64,000 bases of DNA. It comes from Zygnema cylindricum (lineage: Eukaryota > Streptophyta > Zygnematophyceae > Zygnematales > Zygnemataceae). The notes under the pieces are model-generated. The model was not told the DNA's origin, made no database searches, and saw only the letters and a program-made list of their open reading frames with translations. The stretch lies in NCBI GenBank assembly GCA_037447655.1, contig JBBHKE010002680.1, positions 60,001 to 124,000 of the forward strand, written 5' to 3'. The translations under genes were made by a program, and so were the position numbers. Positions 53,661-64,000 of this stretch are shown piece after piece; the first letter of the stretch is position 1, and each line of letters begins with the position of its first letter.

Positions 53661-53679
53661 TCGCTTAGTCGTCGGAAGT

Positions 53680-54072
53680 ATGCGGAGATTTTCAAGAATG
53701 TGGGGTAACTACGCATCGAGATATAACAGAATATCTCATATCCATGCAATTGTTGTGGAAGAGGTGATCGTAGAGAGGAACCTTGTCGGATCCGAAGTGG
53801 CGAGTGGTGTAACCGAATTACTACAAGTGGAGCCACTCGTGGAAGAAGCTTCGAGCAGAGAAGACGACACTGTGGGCGGAGATCTGGGAGTCAACCTACA
53901 ACTTTTGACCCGCCGCAGTCCATCCGGAAAAAAACAACACGTTACAACCAAAAGGGATCGTTTGCCGATAATCATGTGGATGATCGTTGAGGAGCGGGAG
54001 AACGGATTCCGAAACTTCATCCCCAAAACTATCAAGAAGTTTCCCGTACAATTTTCGGGAAGCAAAGGATGT
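53680..54072 (+). CDS. Putative first exon, unknown protein
   Basis: An open frame from ATG 53680 (MRRFSRMWGNYASRYNRISH) runs through an acidic, Val/Glu-rich section to a basic C-terminal part with SPSGKKQHVTTKRDRLPIIM and GFRNFIPKTIKKFPVQFSGS. It reaches AAGGATGTA, then GTAAGT, a consensus 5' splice site at 54073. A TATA box precedes it. The basic end could bind nucleic acid. It lies upstream of the coiled-coil ORF and transposase on the same strand and may belong to the same element. I do not recognise the family. The second in-frame Met (53698) could also serve as start. Confidence 0.4.
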
Positions 54073-54439
54073 AGTAAGTTTTCCTAAAACACTTCCCCCT
54101 TTTACCTCATCAACCCATCTCTCTCGGTATTATTATTTTTTTTGCGGTTTTCAATGATTTATAATGTGTTATTCTCTCATTTTTTCCGTTTATGCTATTG
54201 TTTATTTCCTTTCTACAATTTGTTGTTGCTTACTTATTATTGCGCATTATTCGAATATAATCCGTTGGAGATGAGATGAGATGAAATGTAGTCCTCTCCT
54301 CTATTAACCCTTTTCTCTATGGGTGATATTTATCGGTTGTTATACGTCCTGTTTTACATGTTTTCGTATATAGTTAGGATGAATCTTTAGTTAGGATAAA
54401 ACAGTCTGAGGGATGGTGATGGATAATCAAGGGGGGGGG

Positions 54440-54862
54440 GGAAGAAAATTGTGTTTAGGGTCTTTGGAATGGCGACGACATTGCGTCGTCGTTTCATTTA
54501 TGTCCACGCATCACACAATGAAATGGTGATGAGAAAATGTCGTCGCTTCGATGTGGACACTCTTGGAATCGGTTAACCGGCGACGACATAATGTCGTCGC
54601 CGTATAAATGGATGTGTTATACAATCAGCGATGACTTATTTTCGTCGCTTGAATGTTGGACTCTGGGACAAGTTTGGTGTTTCGTCGCTGCAATGTTGGA
54701 ACGCCATTTAGCAGGTTTCAATGGACGTTCGACGCGGATTTTATGTCGTCGGATGAATGTTGGACTACGCGAATGTACCCTACGACGGAATTCGCCGTTT
54801 CGTCGCCGCAATATTGGAACGTCCGAAAATGGTGCTCGCACGTGGGTTTGACGTCATCGACA
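54440..54862. repeat. Palindromic CGACGACATT array (left)
   Basis: Repeated GTCGTCGC and GCGACGACATAATGTCGTCGC-type palindromes (for example at 54474, 54537, 54578-54601, 54650, 54745) are interspersed with AATGTTGGAC units. The same motif builds arrays at 56940-57250 and 59500-60330, so the three arrays are related. Confidence 0.7.
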
Positions 54863-55024
54863 AATATACAATTCGTACGTATTTAAGAAACGAATCCGCC
54901 GCTCCTATAGAATGAAATTGTCAGATTACTCTTCTCTCTCATTTGTTGTTTTTTACCATTATTTTGTCTTTTTTTACACTGTAGTTGTGTACTCTTTGCA
55001 CTCGCGTGAAAAGCAGCTCCATGG

Positions 55025-56822
55025 ATGGCGGCGAGCGACTGGATAAACCACCACGTAGCTATGTACTCAATACAATCGATTTCCTCCCTTAAAATTAGTC
55101 GACTCGCAAATCGTCGGCCAAGTGAAGAGAGGGACAACATATTAACCGACGCGGAGACAACGAAGGTGTCACAAATAGAGGTAAAATTACATGGAGGGGT
55201 GGCGGAAGAGTTAGTGAGGGAAAAAAATACAAGTGAGGGTGAAACAAATGATAAATTGGTACAAGACCAAAAAGGGGCATCGAATGAGAAAGGAAGTGGA
55301 GAAAAAAGAGGTTGAAAGAGAAAGGGTGATAGAGGAAGTGGGTGGAAAGGAAGGGGATTTAACGGATGTGGTAGGAGAGGAAAAAGGGGAATCAAATGAG
55401 GAGGAAATTGATAAGGGATTAGAAAAGGAGGTCGGAGGAGAAAAGGTGATAGAGGGAGAGGGTGTAAAGGAAGGTGTTTTCCCAGATGTGGTAGGAGAGG
55501 AAAAAGGGGAATCAAATGAGGAGGAAATTGACAAGGGATTGGAAAATGAGGTTGGAGGAGAAAGGGTGATAGAGGGAGAGGGTGTAGGGGAAGGTGTTTT
55601 CGCGGGTGAGGTAGGAGAGGAAAAAGGGGAATCGGATGAGGAGGGAAGTGATAATAGGTTAGAAAAAGAGGTTGGAGGAGAAATGGTCATAGAGAAAGAG
55701 GGTGTAAAGGAAGGTGTTTTAGCGGGCGAGGAGGGAAGTGAAAATGATGGCGAACAAGAACTACGAGGGAAAAGGAAGGTAAAGATGAAAGATAGGGTGG
55801 TGTCATTGTCCGAGGGAGATGACCTAATATAATATAGAGTCCAAGAGGGAAACAAAAATAAAGGGGAAGATGATGAGGATTATGTCCCATCGGGTTCTGG
55901 GGATGACAAAAGTATCGTGGACAGAAGCGAACCAACCGAGGAGGAAAAATCGCCAGAACAAATTCATCCCACCGACATTCCGGTGACAAAGTTTGTGGGG
56001 GAAGCCTCGACCGAGGATGATCAAAGTTCGGAAAGCTTTGAAAAAAGGAAAGAAAACGACTTCGTAAATGATGATGAGGTTGTCATGCAACCCCCTTCAC
56101 CGAACCGAGAAAGAGCACTCGGTTTGGCTCTTCCGGGCCAAGTGGGGCCCATTCAGCCAGCGCTATACCGTGTAGAGGAGCCGGATTGGTATTTTTCGCC
56201 TCCCACCCGGGAGGAGGAAATGGATAGTTTCCGTCCGAGCACCTCCCATTACATTCCTGTGGAAGAATGGCCGGAGCGTTGGAGGTACGGTAAACCGCGC
56301 CCTATTGATCCACCAAGAAACCCTTTCCCGGAAATGTAGGATATTCCTCCTAACGTACCGGCACATCCTACTTAGGTTTTCATAGCGGGAGAAGATAGAG
56401 GGTCAAACTTTGGGTACATTCGGCATTTCCAACCCGATGACCAACAATTCACGTGGATTGTTCAGAAAGGTAATGGCTATTTCATCGATGTACCAGAATT
56501 ACTCCGACATTACCATCCATGGGACCCTCGCTTATACACTATCCTCCAAAATGCTCGTAAAACCCCCGAACTAATGAAGTTGAGAAAGGCACGCAATAAA
56601 ATATTGCATAAATTTCGCAACCTTGTAGTAAGGCGAGATTTTTTATGGGAAGTGCCGAGAGTGGTACCAGTGAACCCATCCTCCCCTCCCACGGGAGGTA
56701 GAGGATCTTCCACGCCTAGTTGCGGAGCTCAGTCACAAAGTTGCGGAGCAACAAAATCAATTGACACATGTTCGGCGAGTTGTGGCAAACCTCTCTCGAG
56801 AGATTAAGAAAATGAAAAAAAG
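55025..56822 (+). pseudogene. Charged coiled-coil ORF upstream of the transposase
   Basis: Reads MAASDWINHHVAMYSIQS... (55025-55315). After a frameshift it continues in one frame to about 56690 with stops only at 55830, 56337 and 56374, then shifts once more. It contains a 40-residue acidic repeat (VVGEEKGESNEEEIDKGLE..., about four copies of a 120-bp unit, 55347-55735), a middle part with PDWYFSPPTREEEMDSF, FGYIRHFQPDDQQFTWIVQ and LLRHYHPWDPRLYTILQ, and a C-terminal coiled coil (LVAELSHKVAEQQNQLTHV) ending at about 56822. No known domain is evident. Same strand as the transposase 0.5 kb downstream, with palindromic arrays on either side, so it could be a second protein of that transposon or a captured gene. 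Confidence 0.55.
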
Positions 56823-56934
56823 GTAATTTGGAGGGGTAGTGACCATAGCCGGTGAATCAGTGACGAAATTGCCCAGTTGATAAGCCTTTCGCCAAGACTA
56901 ACCTTCCAAACCCATTTCAAGTATATATTTGTAT

Positions 56935-57255
56935 GATTGCCAAATCGCCGATGACATTATGTTCATGCCGAAACAGCGACGACAAATTCTCATCGCTGAA
57001 TATACGATGACGGATTGACATCATTTATTCAGCGACGAGATAATGTCGTCGCTAAATCGGCGATGACATTATGTTCAAGCCGAATTAGCGACGAGAAATT
57101 CTCATCATTGAATATCCGATTACGGATTATAATCATGTATTCAGCGACGAGATATGTCGTCGTTGATTGGGCAATGACATATCGTCGAAGCCGAACCATC
57201 GACGACAAATTCTCGTCGCTGATATTCTCGTCGATAAAATTCTCGTCGCTTTCAT
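56935..57255. repeat. Palindromic CGACGACATT array (middle)
   Basis: Five to six units of GCGACGACAAATTCTCATCG, CTGAATAT and CGATGACATTATGTTC, spaced about 55-115 bases, directly upstream of the transposase start. Individual units fold into short hairpins. Confidence 0.75.
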
Positions 57256-57344
57256 ATTTTTGGGTCGTGTTATTTACTAACACTATTTTGTATTTGGTGT
57301 TTTTTCTTCTTATCCTCATCTGCATAGTATAAAAAAGCAAGGAG

Positions 57345-58981
57345 ATGGTGGGTCGACAAGCTGGCCATAGTACAAGGCATAAGATTTACGAGCAATACAT
57401 TGTCTACGCGGGCTTCGGGAAACAAAATGTGGCGGTAATGAAAGCATTACCGCGTAGGGGAAGGAAGGAGATGCCATCGGTGACCCGTCTTCGTGAAGAA
57501 TAACTCGAGGATTTTCATCGTTTTTAAAAAGACGTGTATGAAACTTTCTACATCAATTGTGCAAGAGATGGTTTACGACATCATTGTACGTTTGAAAGAG
57601 GAGCATGCGCCGGAGTTCTTTGACGAGTTCGGACGTGAGAGAACTACAATTACAAAAAGGTGGATCCAAAGGTTTTATGAGAAACACAACATCGTCATCC
57701 GTGCCCAAAAAGGCAAATTACAATGTAGTCCGGAAAAAGAGGAATACATTGAGAAAACAGTGGCGTATCACTTGGGTGTTTTAAAAAGGGGCTTCATTTC
57801 GGGTAAGACTTATACTTTATTGCAATGTATGATATTGTAATGTATTTTTTTGTGTCAAAATTGTTGCTTTTATGAAACCTAGAGTTCTAACTCTTTTTTA
57901 CTTATCTTTGTTTTGTTGTCGTCATCTTCATTGTGTGAACTAGGTGAGCTTGACGAAGATTTGGTGGAGAATATGGATGAGACCCACTTGATCATGAATA
58001 ATGGCAAGACATTAGGCTTCCGTGGCGATGAAGTCGTGAAGTATGCCGACGCCATGACTTTGATGGTGCGTCTCACCGGAGGGGTGAATGCACGGTTTGA
58101 ATCACCCATACTTATTCTCACAAACAGTAATAGGAGTTACCCGATTCACAATCTTCTCGACAATATTCTAGGTATACATCCCCTTGTTTTATTTTGTTTG
58201 TCTTGAATTGTTCGTTTCTTCCCTCTTCCTTTCTTCTCCCCTCAAGTTTTTCATCTCTCTTCTCCTTTTTTCCCTTCCTCATGTGTTTTATTTTAATGCC
58301 TTTTTTCTTGTTTCCATGTAACCAAGAACAGGTGTGTGCTATCGCTCGGGTCCCAAGGGTTGTAACGACAAGAGAGTCTTCCCCCAATGGTTTGATGACC
58401 GGAGGTCGTATCAAGCTGATCCTTACGTGAAACTCTGAGACCTCCATTGGCCCTCAGAGTATGCAGATCCAAAAGAAGCTAATCTAGATAGTGCCGACTC
58501 CAAGTTAATATAAACCCAAGTGACTGACCCCTTGACAGTCAGAACCCCAAATGCTACTCACTTGGTGTAACCGGCTGATTCTTTCGTAATATCTAAAATA
58601 AAGGAGGCTTGGAGTAAGAAGTGGGAAAATTGGAAGATGTCAAGGGTAATGAATGAACAGTGGTCACAACCCTTTAATCGAGGTTGGTTCGGAAAGCTAT
58701 TAGGGTCGGGAAAAAGGTTTTTCCTCGAATTGGCTAGGGACTCCATCCGAGAAGTTAACGCCATGATAGACAAGGATGGGATGGGATACGCGAGAAAGGC
58801 TATGATACAGTGTGGGTTGTCATTGAAAGACGGGACATGGGAGGAGGGAATGCTTACACATCAGTTGCAATGCATCATCAACAAGCACCGAAACCATTTT
58901 GACGACGAAGAAGTGTCGCCTCCCTTACCAGCGGTACGGGAACTCCATGGAAATTCTCACGACGCCGACGCCGGAACTTAA
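57345..58981 (+). pseudogene. DDE transposase (pogo/DDE_1-like), three exons
   Basis: Starts at ATG 57345 (MVGRQAGHSTRHKIYEQYIV), 8 bases after a TATAAAAAA stretch. A frameshift (about 57530-57560) leads into RERTTITKRWIQRFYEKHN and KLQCSPEKEEYIEKTVAYHL. Intron 1 is 57803-57943 (GTAAGA...CTAG). Exon 2 holds LVENMDETHLIMNNGKTLGF with the first catalytic Asp, and VRLTGGVNARFESPIL. Intron 2 is 58172-58331 (GTATAC...ACAG). Exon 3 has GVCYRSGPKGCNDKRVFPQW, then an LTR scar (58428-58547) replaces the part with the second Asp. PNATHLV, stop, PADSFVISKIKEAW with the third Asp follows, to the end at 58981. Cut-and-paste enzyme of the DDE type; similar genes are common in oomycete and plant transposons. 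Inactive here. Confidence 0.82.
58428..58547 (+). repeat. LTR scar inside transposase exon 3
   Basis: TGAAACTCTGAGACCTCC... matches the first ~118 bases of the element E LTR (16700-16820) almost exactly, then returns to transposase sequence at CCAAATGCTACTCAC. About 30 codons expected between the flanking transposase segments are gone, so an LTR inserted and a later deletion removed the rest of it together with adjoining exon. Confidence 0.85.
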
Positions 58982-59490
58982 GAAGAAGAGATTACGGACG
59001 AACACTTCACGGAAGGAAATGAATATTAAGCTCTTGATAATGCCTAAGCATTCCCCATGTTTGCCATTTTAGCAGATTTTGGAGCGTAGAAGAGGCATAG
59101 TTTTTTAGTTTTTGTTGATTTCACGTGTATTACCCGTTTTAAAAATGAATGGAGTGTACAGATTTAGGAGATAGGAGTTTTATACAATATAATAAGGGTA
59201 ATATGTCGCATAGTGTGTCTCTTTTTACAATGTCATAGTTTTTGCAATTTTTTTATTTACTTCATTGTGAAGTAATTATGCTAAAACAATGTATAACACG
59301 ACCATTTTAAGTAACACGAGTTTCTTTTGGCAATTTATGAGTATGTGCACGAGTTATGGTTTGTTATTCCCAATGTGTTACTGTGTGTTTATCATTCACC
59401 TATGCGAAACATGATGTAGTAATGGGTGAACAGATTCATATTTTTTAGCTTTGATACACAAACATGTGGTTGTGGCGTTATTGATATTAG
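58982..59490. other. 3' flank of the transposase gene
   Basis: AT-rich non-coding DNA with AATAAGG- and TTAAAAATGAA-type tracts. No clear polyadenylation signal or gene assigned. Confidence 0.4.
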
Positions 59491-59499
59491 GCGAGAGCG

Positions 59500-60335
59500 C
59501 GCCTCATCGCTGGTCGCTTCAGCGATGACTTTGCCTCACAGTCGAAGCATTTTTCAGCGATGACATAGCGTCCTTAGTGTTTTTTGGTTATACGACGACA
59601 TTGCCTTATTGGAAATCTTCAGTTCAGCGGCGACACACTTAAGTCGCCGGTTGGTCCATGAAGCCAATTGTGTAGGCAATTGTAACATAAAAAAGAACTA
59701 GTGTAAAATCCAGCGACGAAAATGTGTCGTCGCCTGTTGTTCAACATCCATGACGAACGAAAAACAATACCTAAATAACTGATGTAAAATCCAGCGACGA
59801 TAATGTCTCGTCGCCGGTTGTTCGGCATCCACGACAAAAATAAATAAAATTAACTCATTCCATTGGTGTATAATCCAACGACGAAAAATCCTTGTCGCCA
59901 ATCAGTCAACATCGAAAGACAAAAAATAAAATACCTTCATTCCATCGATGTGCAATCCAGCGACGAAAATGTCTCGTCGCCGGTTGTTAAACATCCACGA
60001 CGGAAAAAAAAAATTACTCATCACATTGGTGTATAATCCATTGACAAAAAATCCTCGTCGCCGATTGGTCAACATCCAAGGACAAAAAAAATAAAATACC
60101 TTCATTCCATTGGTGTGCAATCCAGCGACGAAAATGTCTCGTCGCCGGTTGTTAAACATCCACGACGGAAAAAACAAATTACTCATCACATTGGTGTATA
60201 ATCCATTGACAAAAAATCCTCGTCGCCGATTGGCCAACATCCAAGGACAAAAAAAAAAAAACCTTTATTCCATTGGTGTGCAATCCAGCGACGAAAATGC
60301 CTCGTCGCTGATAGGTAAGCATCCATGACAAAAGA
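59500..60335. repeat. Palindromic CGACGACATT array (right)
   Basis: Begins with diverged units (59505-59660). It then becomes a regular tandem repeat: TGTGCAATCCAGCGACGAAA recurs at 59950, 60114 and 60278, a 164-bp period, each unit holding two GTCGTCGC-type inverted repeats (CGACGAAAATGTCTCGTCG and GACAAAAAATCCTCGTCG). Open frames across it are repeat artefacts. Confidence 0.8.
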
Positions 60336-61313
60336 ATAAAAAAACAACATTCCATAACGTACGCAAACATGTACAAGACAAAATCATTTGGTACAAAACA
60401 CAAGACAGTCATACGTAGAGTGAAATAAAGAGTGATAACATGTAGTAATTACTTTAAATTTAAAGAGTTATGAATCCAAAATTTCACTATTGTACACACT
60501 CCGAAACTGAATATAGGCCCTGAACTCCTAAAAATTTCTATACCTTTCCATTTTCTTTTGAATCTTCTATCTATTACCTCCGTTGAATTCCATCTTTATA
60601 CTATTTATTTCACTATCCTCTTATGCGACAGAAAAATTAAAAAGTCGAAGGTAACATGATGTCGGAAATAAATGAAAAACTTTGGCCCCAACCTGAAAAA
60701 ATAAAAACCAAAAAAATTAGATTCAATTGTCGATCCGTTAAAAGGTCCAAGGGTTATTTATGAGTTTTTAGGGTTGCTAAAGGTTTTTTTATTACATCGC
60801 ACTTCAAGCGACAATAAAATTTCTTCGACATTTTTAAATTATTTTATTAATATTTGGCTGAAAATCCATTTTTAAGGACATGAAATGAAAAGTCAACAAA
60901 TACACGTTTCTGTGTTTTTGAATCCATAAAGATTACAAAACCGGATGTTATTATAAAAATCTAACACAAAATATGTTAAAGGAATATATCCTTCCCTTTC
61001 AACTATTATGAACATTTCTCTAAACACCCTCGCCATCGATATTTATAAGCGTTAAAAAAATGAAGCTTAAATCAAATGGTCAAAGGAAAAGGTGAAAGGA
61101 GGGAAACAAAAGCAAACCAAAAAATAAGAATAAAAAAAACACATATGAGCCACCTTGAATAAACCCTTTATAAAACAAAAATGGTAATAATAATTACGAA
61201 GGACATAACCGCACCCTAAAAACCGACAACAAAGTGAAAGGATTATAAGGCATGACTTATCATAACTTTCCATAAATTATGTTAGAATATGTAGATAAAA
61301 AACGCCATTTACC
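60336..61313. other. AT-rich spacer
   Basis: No feature recognised; the minus-strand frame at 61067-61273 has no motif. Confidence 0.45.
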
Positions 61314-61789
61314 ATGTCATCTCGAACCAACGGTAAGAGAATACGCACTTGCCTCGTCACCAATGGTGGAGTTAGATGGGAACAAAACGTTCACCAGTTC
61401 GTACATCAAGACCCTAATGAAGTAAGCAACCTAAAATATTAAGGCGACGGCACGAAAGTGATGACGTGCACGACGTGCAATCCATGGAGGTGATAGAGGA
61501 AGCGAGTCTATCACAAATCCCTGTTGGAAAAATGGAGAGATTTTCGGGATGGCGGCCCATACAGGATGGAGGCGCAGTCGTCAGATTCCACACGCAAAAA
61601 AACAAAGGGAATGAGGGGCTGCGATTGGACATAGACAACATGAATTGTGATTCGTCCAAAACGATTATATTTCATGAGGTCTGTCCGCATTTGGCGTTGT
61701 CTGGCGACATATATCACCCACGCCAAATGTTGTATATTTATTCTATTTTTGTCAGTGTGTTTACTCTAGTTCATGTGCCATCGTGGTAA
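61314..61789 (+). other. Weak ORF pair, unknown
   Basis: ATG 61314 gives SSRTNGKRIRTCLVTNGGVR to a stop at about 61439. A second frame from about 61444 gives RRRHESDDVHDVQSMEVIEE, EASLSQIPVGKMERFSGW and DSSKTIIFHEVCPHLALSGD to 61789. The composition looks coding but no family is recognised. The two parts could be one gene with a frameshift. The second half is open on the opposite strand too, so confidence is low. Confidence 0.25.
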
Positions 61790-62815
61790 AAACCCATATT
61801 ACAGTTAAAAGTTACTCCTTTCAAGGGGCATTTTGGTAAGTTTGGTTTTTTTAGAATTAATATTTACGCTAAAATAGACGCGATCCAATATTAGAATACA
61901 ATTTTAATGAAATTGGTGCGAAGTTACCTATTCTAACAGAATACGCGGAACGTAGAACAACAGTTACAAAGTTATTATACAAATAAACGCGCACACGTAT
62001 TGTCGCCGTTGAACTATAAACTTATACCATGTAAATTCAAGTAAATGTTCACATTGACGACGATGCTGTCGACGGACGAAAGTTATGCGAACGGATTTTT
62101 TTCGATGTGATTGAGTCTTTTTGTGCAGTCGAGCCCGCGATTGAGCAGAAGGTAGCGCGTTCAAAAGGTTATGGAATTCAGCGACTGCCAATTGCTCAGT
62201 TATGCGCTGTTGGAGATGGAAGTTGTTGTCTGAAATAAGAGTTGGAAAAGGACCATGTTATGTTTATCAAAACGTCTAAGTACTATTGTAGACGTTTGTA
62301 CGGACATTTATTGAGGCGACCCATAACAATACGAAGATTGACGCAAAATCGAACAAATAATTAACGCCACTAAATCGTCCTGATTCTTGTCATACCGTAT
62401 CCTATTTATCATGCCCGTTACACGGACATGGACCATGTCCATTTATGTACGAGTTGAAAAGGACGATTAGCTTTTGAACTGCTAACATTTTATGAACGGA
62501 CGGTCACGAACGAAGGATAGACGGTTGAACACTCATCAATGCAGGTGGCGGCTTTATCTATATTTCATAGACAAGTTCGAGCACCCAAAATCTAACGGTC
62601 AAAACGATTGCCGAGGAGGTACTTTGATAGCGAAGGTCGCCCAAGGGACAAAGTTACCATTTTGATGACGTCGCCCAAGGGACACGCCGTTCAGGTCGGC
62701 AGACGAACATACACCACCTATTTAAAGGTTTTCAGACAGACGACCAAAAGTCTATATTTTCTATAAAAATTTGTACTATTCTATACCATTTTTCATTTTA
62801 TTTTGGAAACACTTT
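61790..62815. other. Non-coding DNA with a repeat fragment
   Basis: 62125-62190 is similar to the complement of 28985-29055 (GCAGAAGGTA.C.CGTT..., TTATGGAATTCA) and may be tRNA-derived. GACGTCGCCCAAGGGAC-type short duplications occur at about 62635-62680. No gene. Confidence 0.4.
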
Positions 62816-63040
62816 ACTACGCTGCTAATCGTTGTTAGTGTTAGTGTTTTTTTCGCCACTTAAAAACATATTTTCTCCGTGCACACTTGTTAGATTGTCG
62901 ATCCGACGGTTGATATTCGAAGCAAAGATACTCAACCTCGTATGAAGGTCTTCGATGGACAAGCCGACAAGTGTGCACGGAAAAAATATGTTTTGAGTTG
63001 CGAAAAAAGGTTAACAGTAATACAGATTAGCAGTGCATCG
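62816..63040. mobile_element. Fold-back (MITE-like) element
   Basis: A left arm of about 70 bases (GCTGCTAATCGTTGTTAG ... TCCGTGCACACTTGT) pairs with the right arm (ACAAGTGTGCACGG ... GATTAGCAGTGCA). ACAAGTGTGCACGG is an exact complement. A ~90-base unpaired centre contains GATCCGACGG. No coding capacity. Confidence 0.75.
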
Positions 63041-64000
63041 ATCTTTTGAATTCTCAACGCTTATTGGCGTACACCTTGACTGTCTGATTTTTTTTACTTT
63101 TTTTAATTTGCGACGCAATTGCTCAAACCATCCAATGTGTAGCTAAGGGCACGGCCCACAAGCCAAAGTAAGGTATCTTTTTGTCGTTTTCTTGAAAAAA
63201 CTTAGCGTCGTACTTCCAAACCGTACGAAGAAATTGCAAAAATGTTAAGAACAATTTTGCGTCATATTCGAACTTAGAATGTATCAAAAAATGTAGTCTT
63301 ATGTTTTCTCACAAATGAAAAAAAAAATAAGATGAGTCAAAGGTTTTCAAAGATTTTTGACGAGGAGAAGTACACTTAATTTTTTATGTCTATTTACATC
63401 TTGTACGGATTGTTCTTTGGCAGTGACCTGTAGGTTTCAATAAGAACTCACGGAAATATTTGTGAAGGAGCGACTATAGGTCGCACCTCTCTCACCTTCC
63501 TCACCTTACCTCACCTTCACTCCAAACTTCAGTACTTCGCGGCAGTAGTGGAGGAAGGCACACTGCTGAGGGCGACCGCACATGCTAGAACCAAGTAACG
63601 TTGGGAAGAATCCAACAAACGCACCAAAAAAAAATGTATTTTTTTTGCAGGGGCCCTCGAGAATTCTTTGTCCAATCATGACAACGAGACCAAACAGGAG
63701 AGGCAAATGCAGAAGCAACTTATTCAACCATGAACAACACAGATTAAAAGGTTGTATGTCCAACATATCACACAAATATATGCGACTTACCAAAACAAAT
63801 ACGACGAGTCTTGCGACGTACCAAAAAGTTTCAAAAGATACGGTGCGTTAAGACATTTTTTAGATATTCACAGCCGTCATCGGCATTGTCAACGTATACA
63901 TCGTCACAACCTTAAGTAACAATTTTATTGTTCCGCATCGGGACACTTGAAACCGTGTACAGAGAATCTTCGCTACAACACAATGGCTACTGTCCTGGAA
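63041..64000. other. Right-hand end of the window, no recognised gene
   Basis: An open frame at 63582-63851 starts near a T-rich tract ending TTTGCAGGGG, which looks like a splice acceptor, but its protein has no motif I know. Otherwise nothing. Confidence 0.35.

Noticed and set aside
55211-55855. 214-residue Ser/Pro-rich minus-strand frame
   Set aside because: It is the shadow of the Glu/Gly-rich acidic tandem repeat on the plus strand.
59619-60412. Several minus-strand frames repeating NNRRRDIFVAGLHTNG
   Set aside because: They follow the 164-bp palindromic tandem repeat and have no start-to-stop conservation beyond it.
61314-61789. Two-exon gene with a 22-base intron (GTAAGC...TTAAG)
   Set aside because: An intron this small would be exceptional, and splicing leads into a stop within a few codons.
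63582-63851. ORF after an acceptor-like TTTGCAG
   Set aside because: No motif, no upstream exon found, and the opposite strand is equally open.

Overview
This looks like nuclear DNA of a complex eukaryote. There are no operons or bacterial signals. Nearly every recognisable coding stretch belongs to a transposable element: Ty1/copia and Ty3/gypsy retrotransposons, LTR fragments, a DDE-type transposase gene with introns, and small terminal-inverted-repeat elements. The one cellular gene I recognise is the C-terminal end of a histone H2A. A green-lineage host, perhaps a streptophyte (charophyte) alga, is my best guess. It rests on a plant-style primer-binding site (TGGTATCAGAG) near 29872 and on a gypsy element carrying a cytosine-5 DNA methyltransferase, a combination I know from charophytes and dinoflagellates. 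Nothing in the window fixes the species.

Layout. 1-6737: decayed copia element A (minus strand), with a solo LTR of another family (1544-2435) inserted in its pol. 6743-7732: an LTR end and a gag fragment. 8286-8990: a long ATC microsatellite. 10381-14100: 5'-truncated copia element B (minus). 14108-15400: an AT-rich minisatellite with a TIR element inside it. 16333-19354: a MITE, then a non-autonomous LTR element (E) with a perfect 5-bp target duplication. 19640-21121: tandem-repeat DNA and a gypsy LTR fragment. 21122-28438: a 1.5-kb LTR-like repeat (U) containing a nearly complete copia element C (21301-27124, minus). 29931-31477: a second, empty copy of U. 31478-44832: a large Ty3/gypsy element (G, plus) and a tangle of its LTRs, one containing an RT piece from a different gypsy family. 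44836-47560: MITE-like and tandem repeats. 48870-49090: histone H2A fragment. 49310-51500: a 0.5-kb tandem repeat split by another solo LTR. 53650-60330: a coding region with a putative first exon, a charged coiled-coil ORF and a DDE transposase gene, set among arrays of CGACGACATT-type palindromes. 61300-64000: one weak ORF, one fold-back element and otherwise featureless DNA.

Main result. Element G reads gag (two zinc knuckles), protease, a complete but mutated C5-methyltransferase domain (motifs I, IV, VI, VIII, IX and X at about 37295-38260), RT, RNase H, integrase, a GPY/F-like region and a C-terminal PHD-finger-like region. It would have encoded both a DNA-methylation writer and a chromatin reader.

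Second result. In all three copia elements (A, B, C) the gag start codon lies inside the LTR. A separate LTR family (four LTR copies at 1544, 16700, 18543 and 49901) carries a tRNA-like segment with A-box and B-box motifs inside the LTR.

Almost all of these genes are broken. Many of the lesions look like C-to-T or G-to-A changes.
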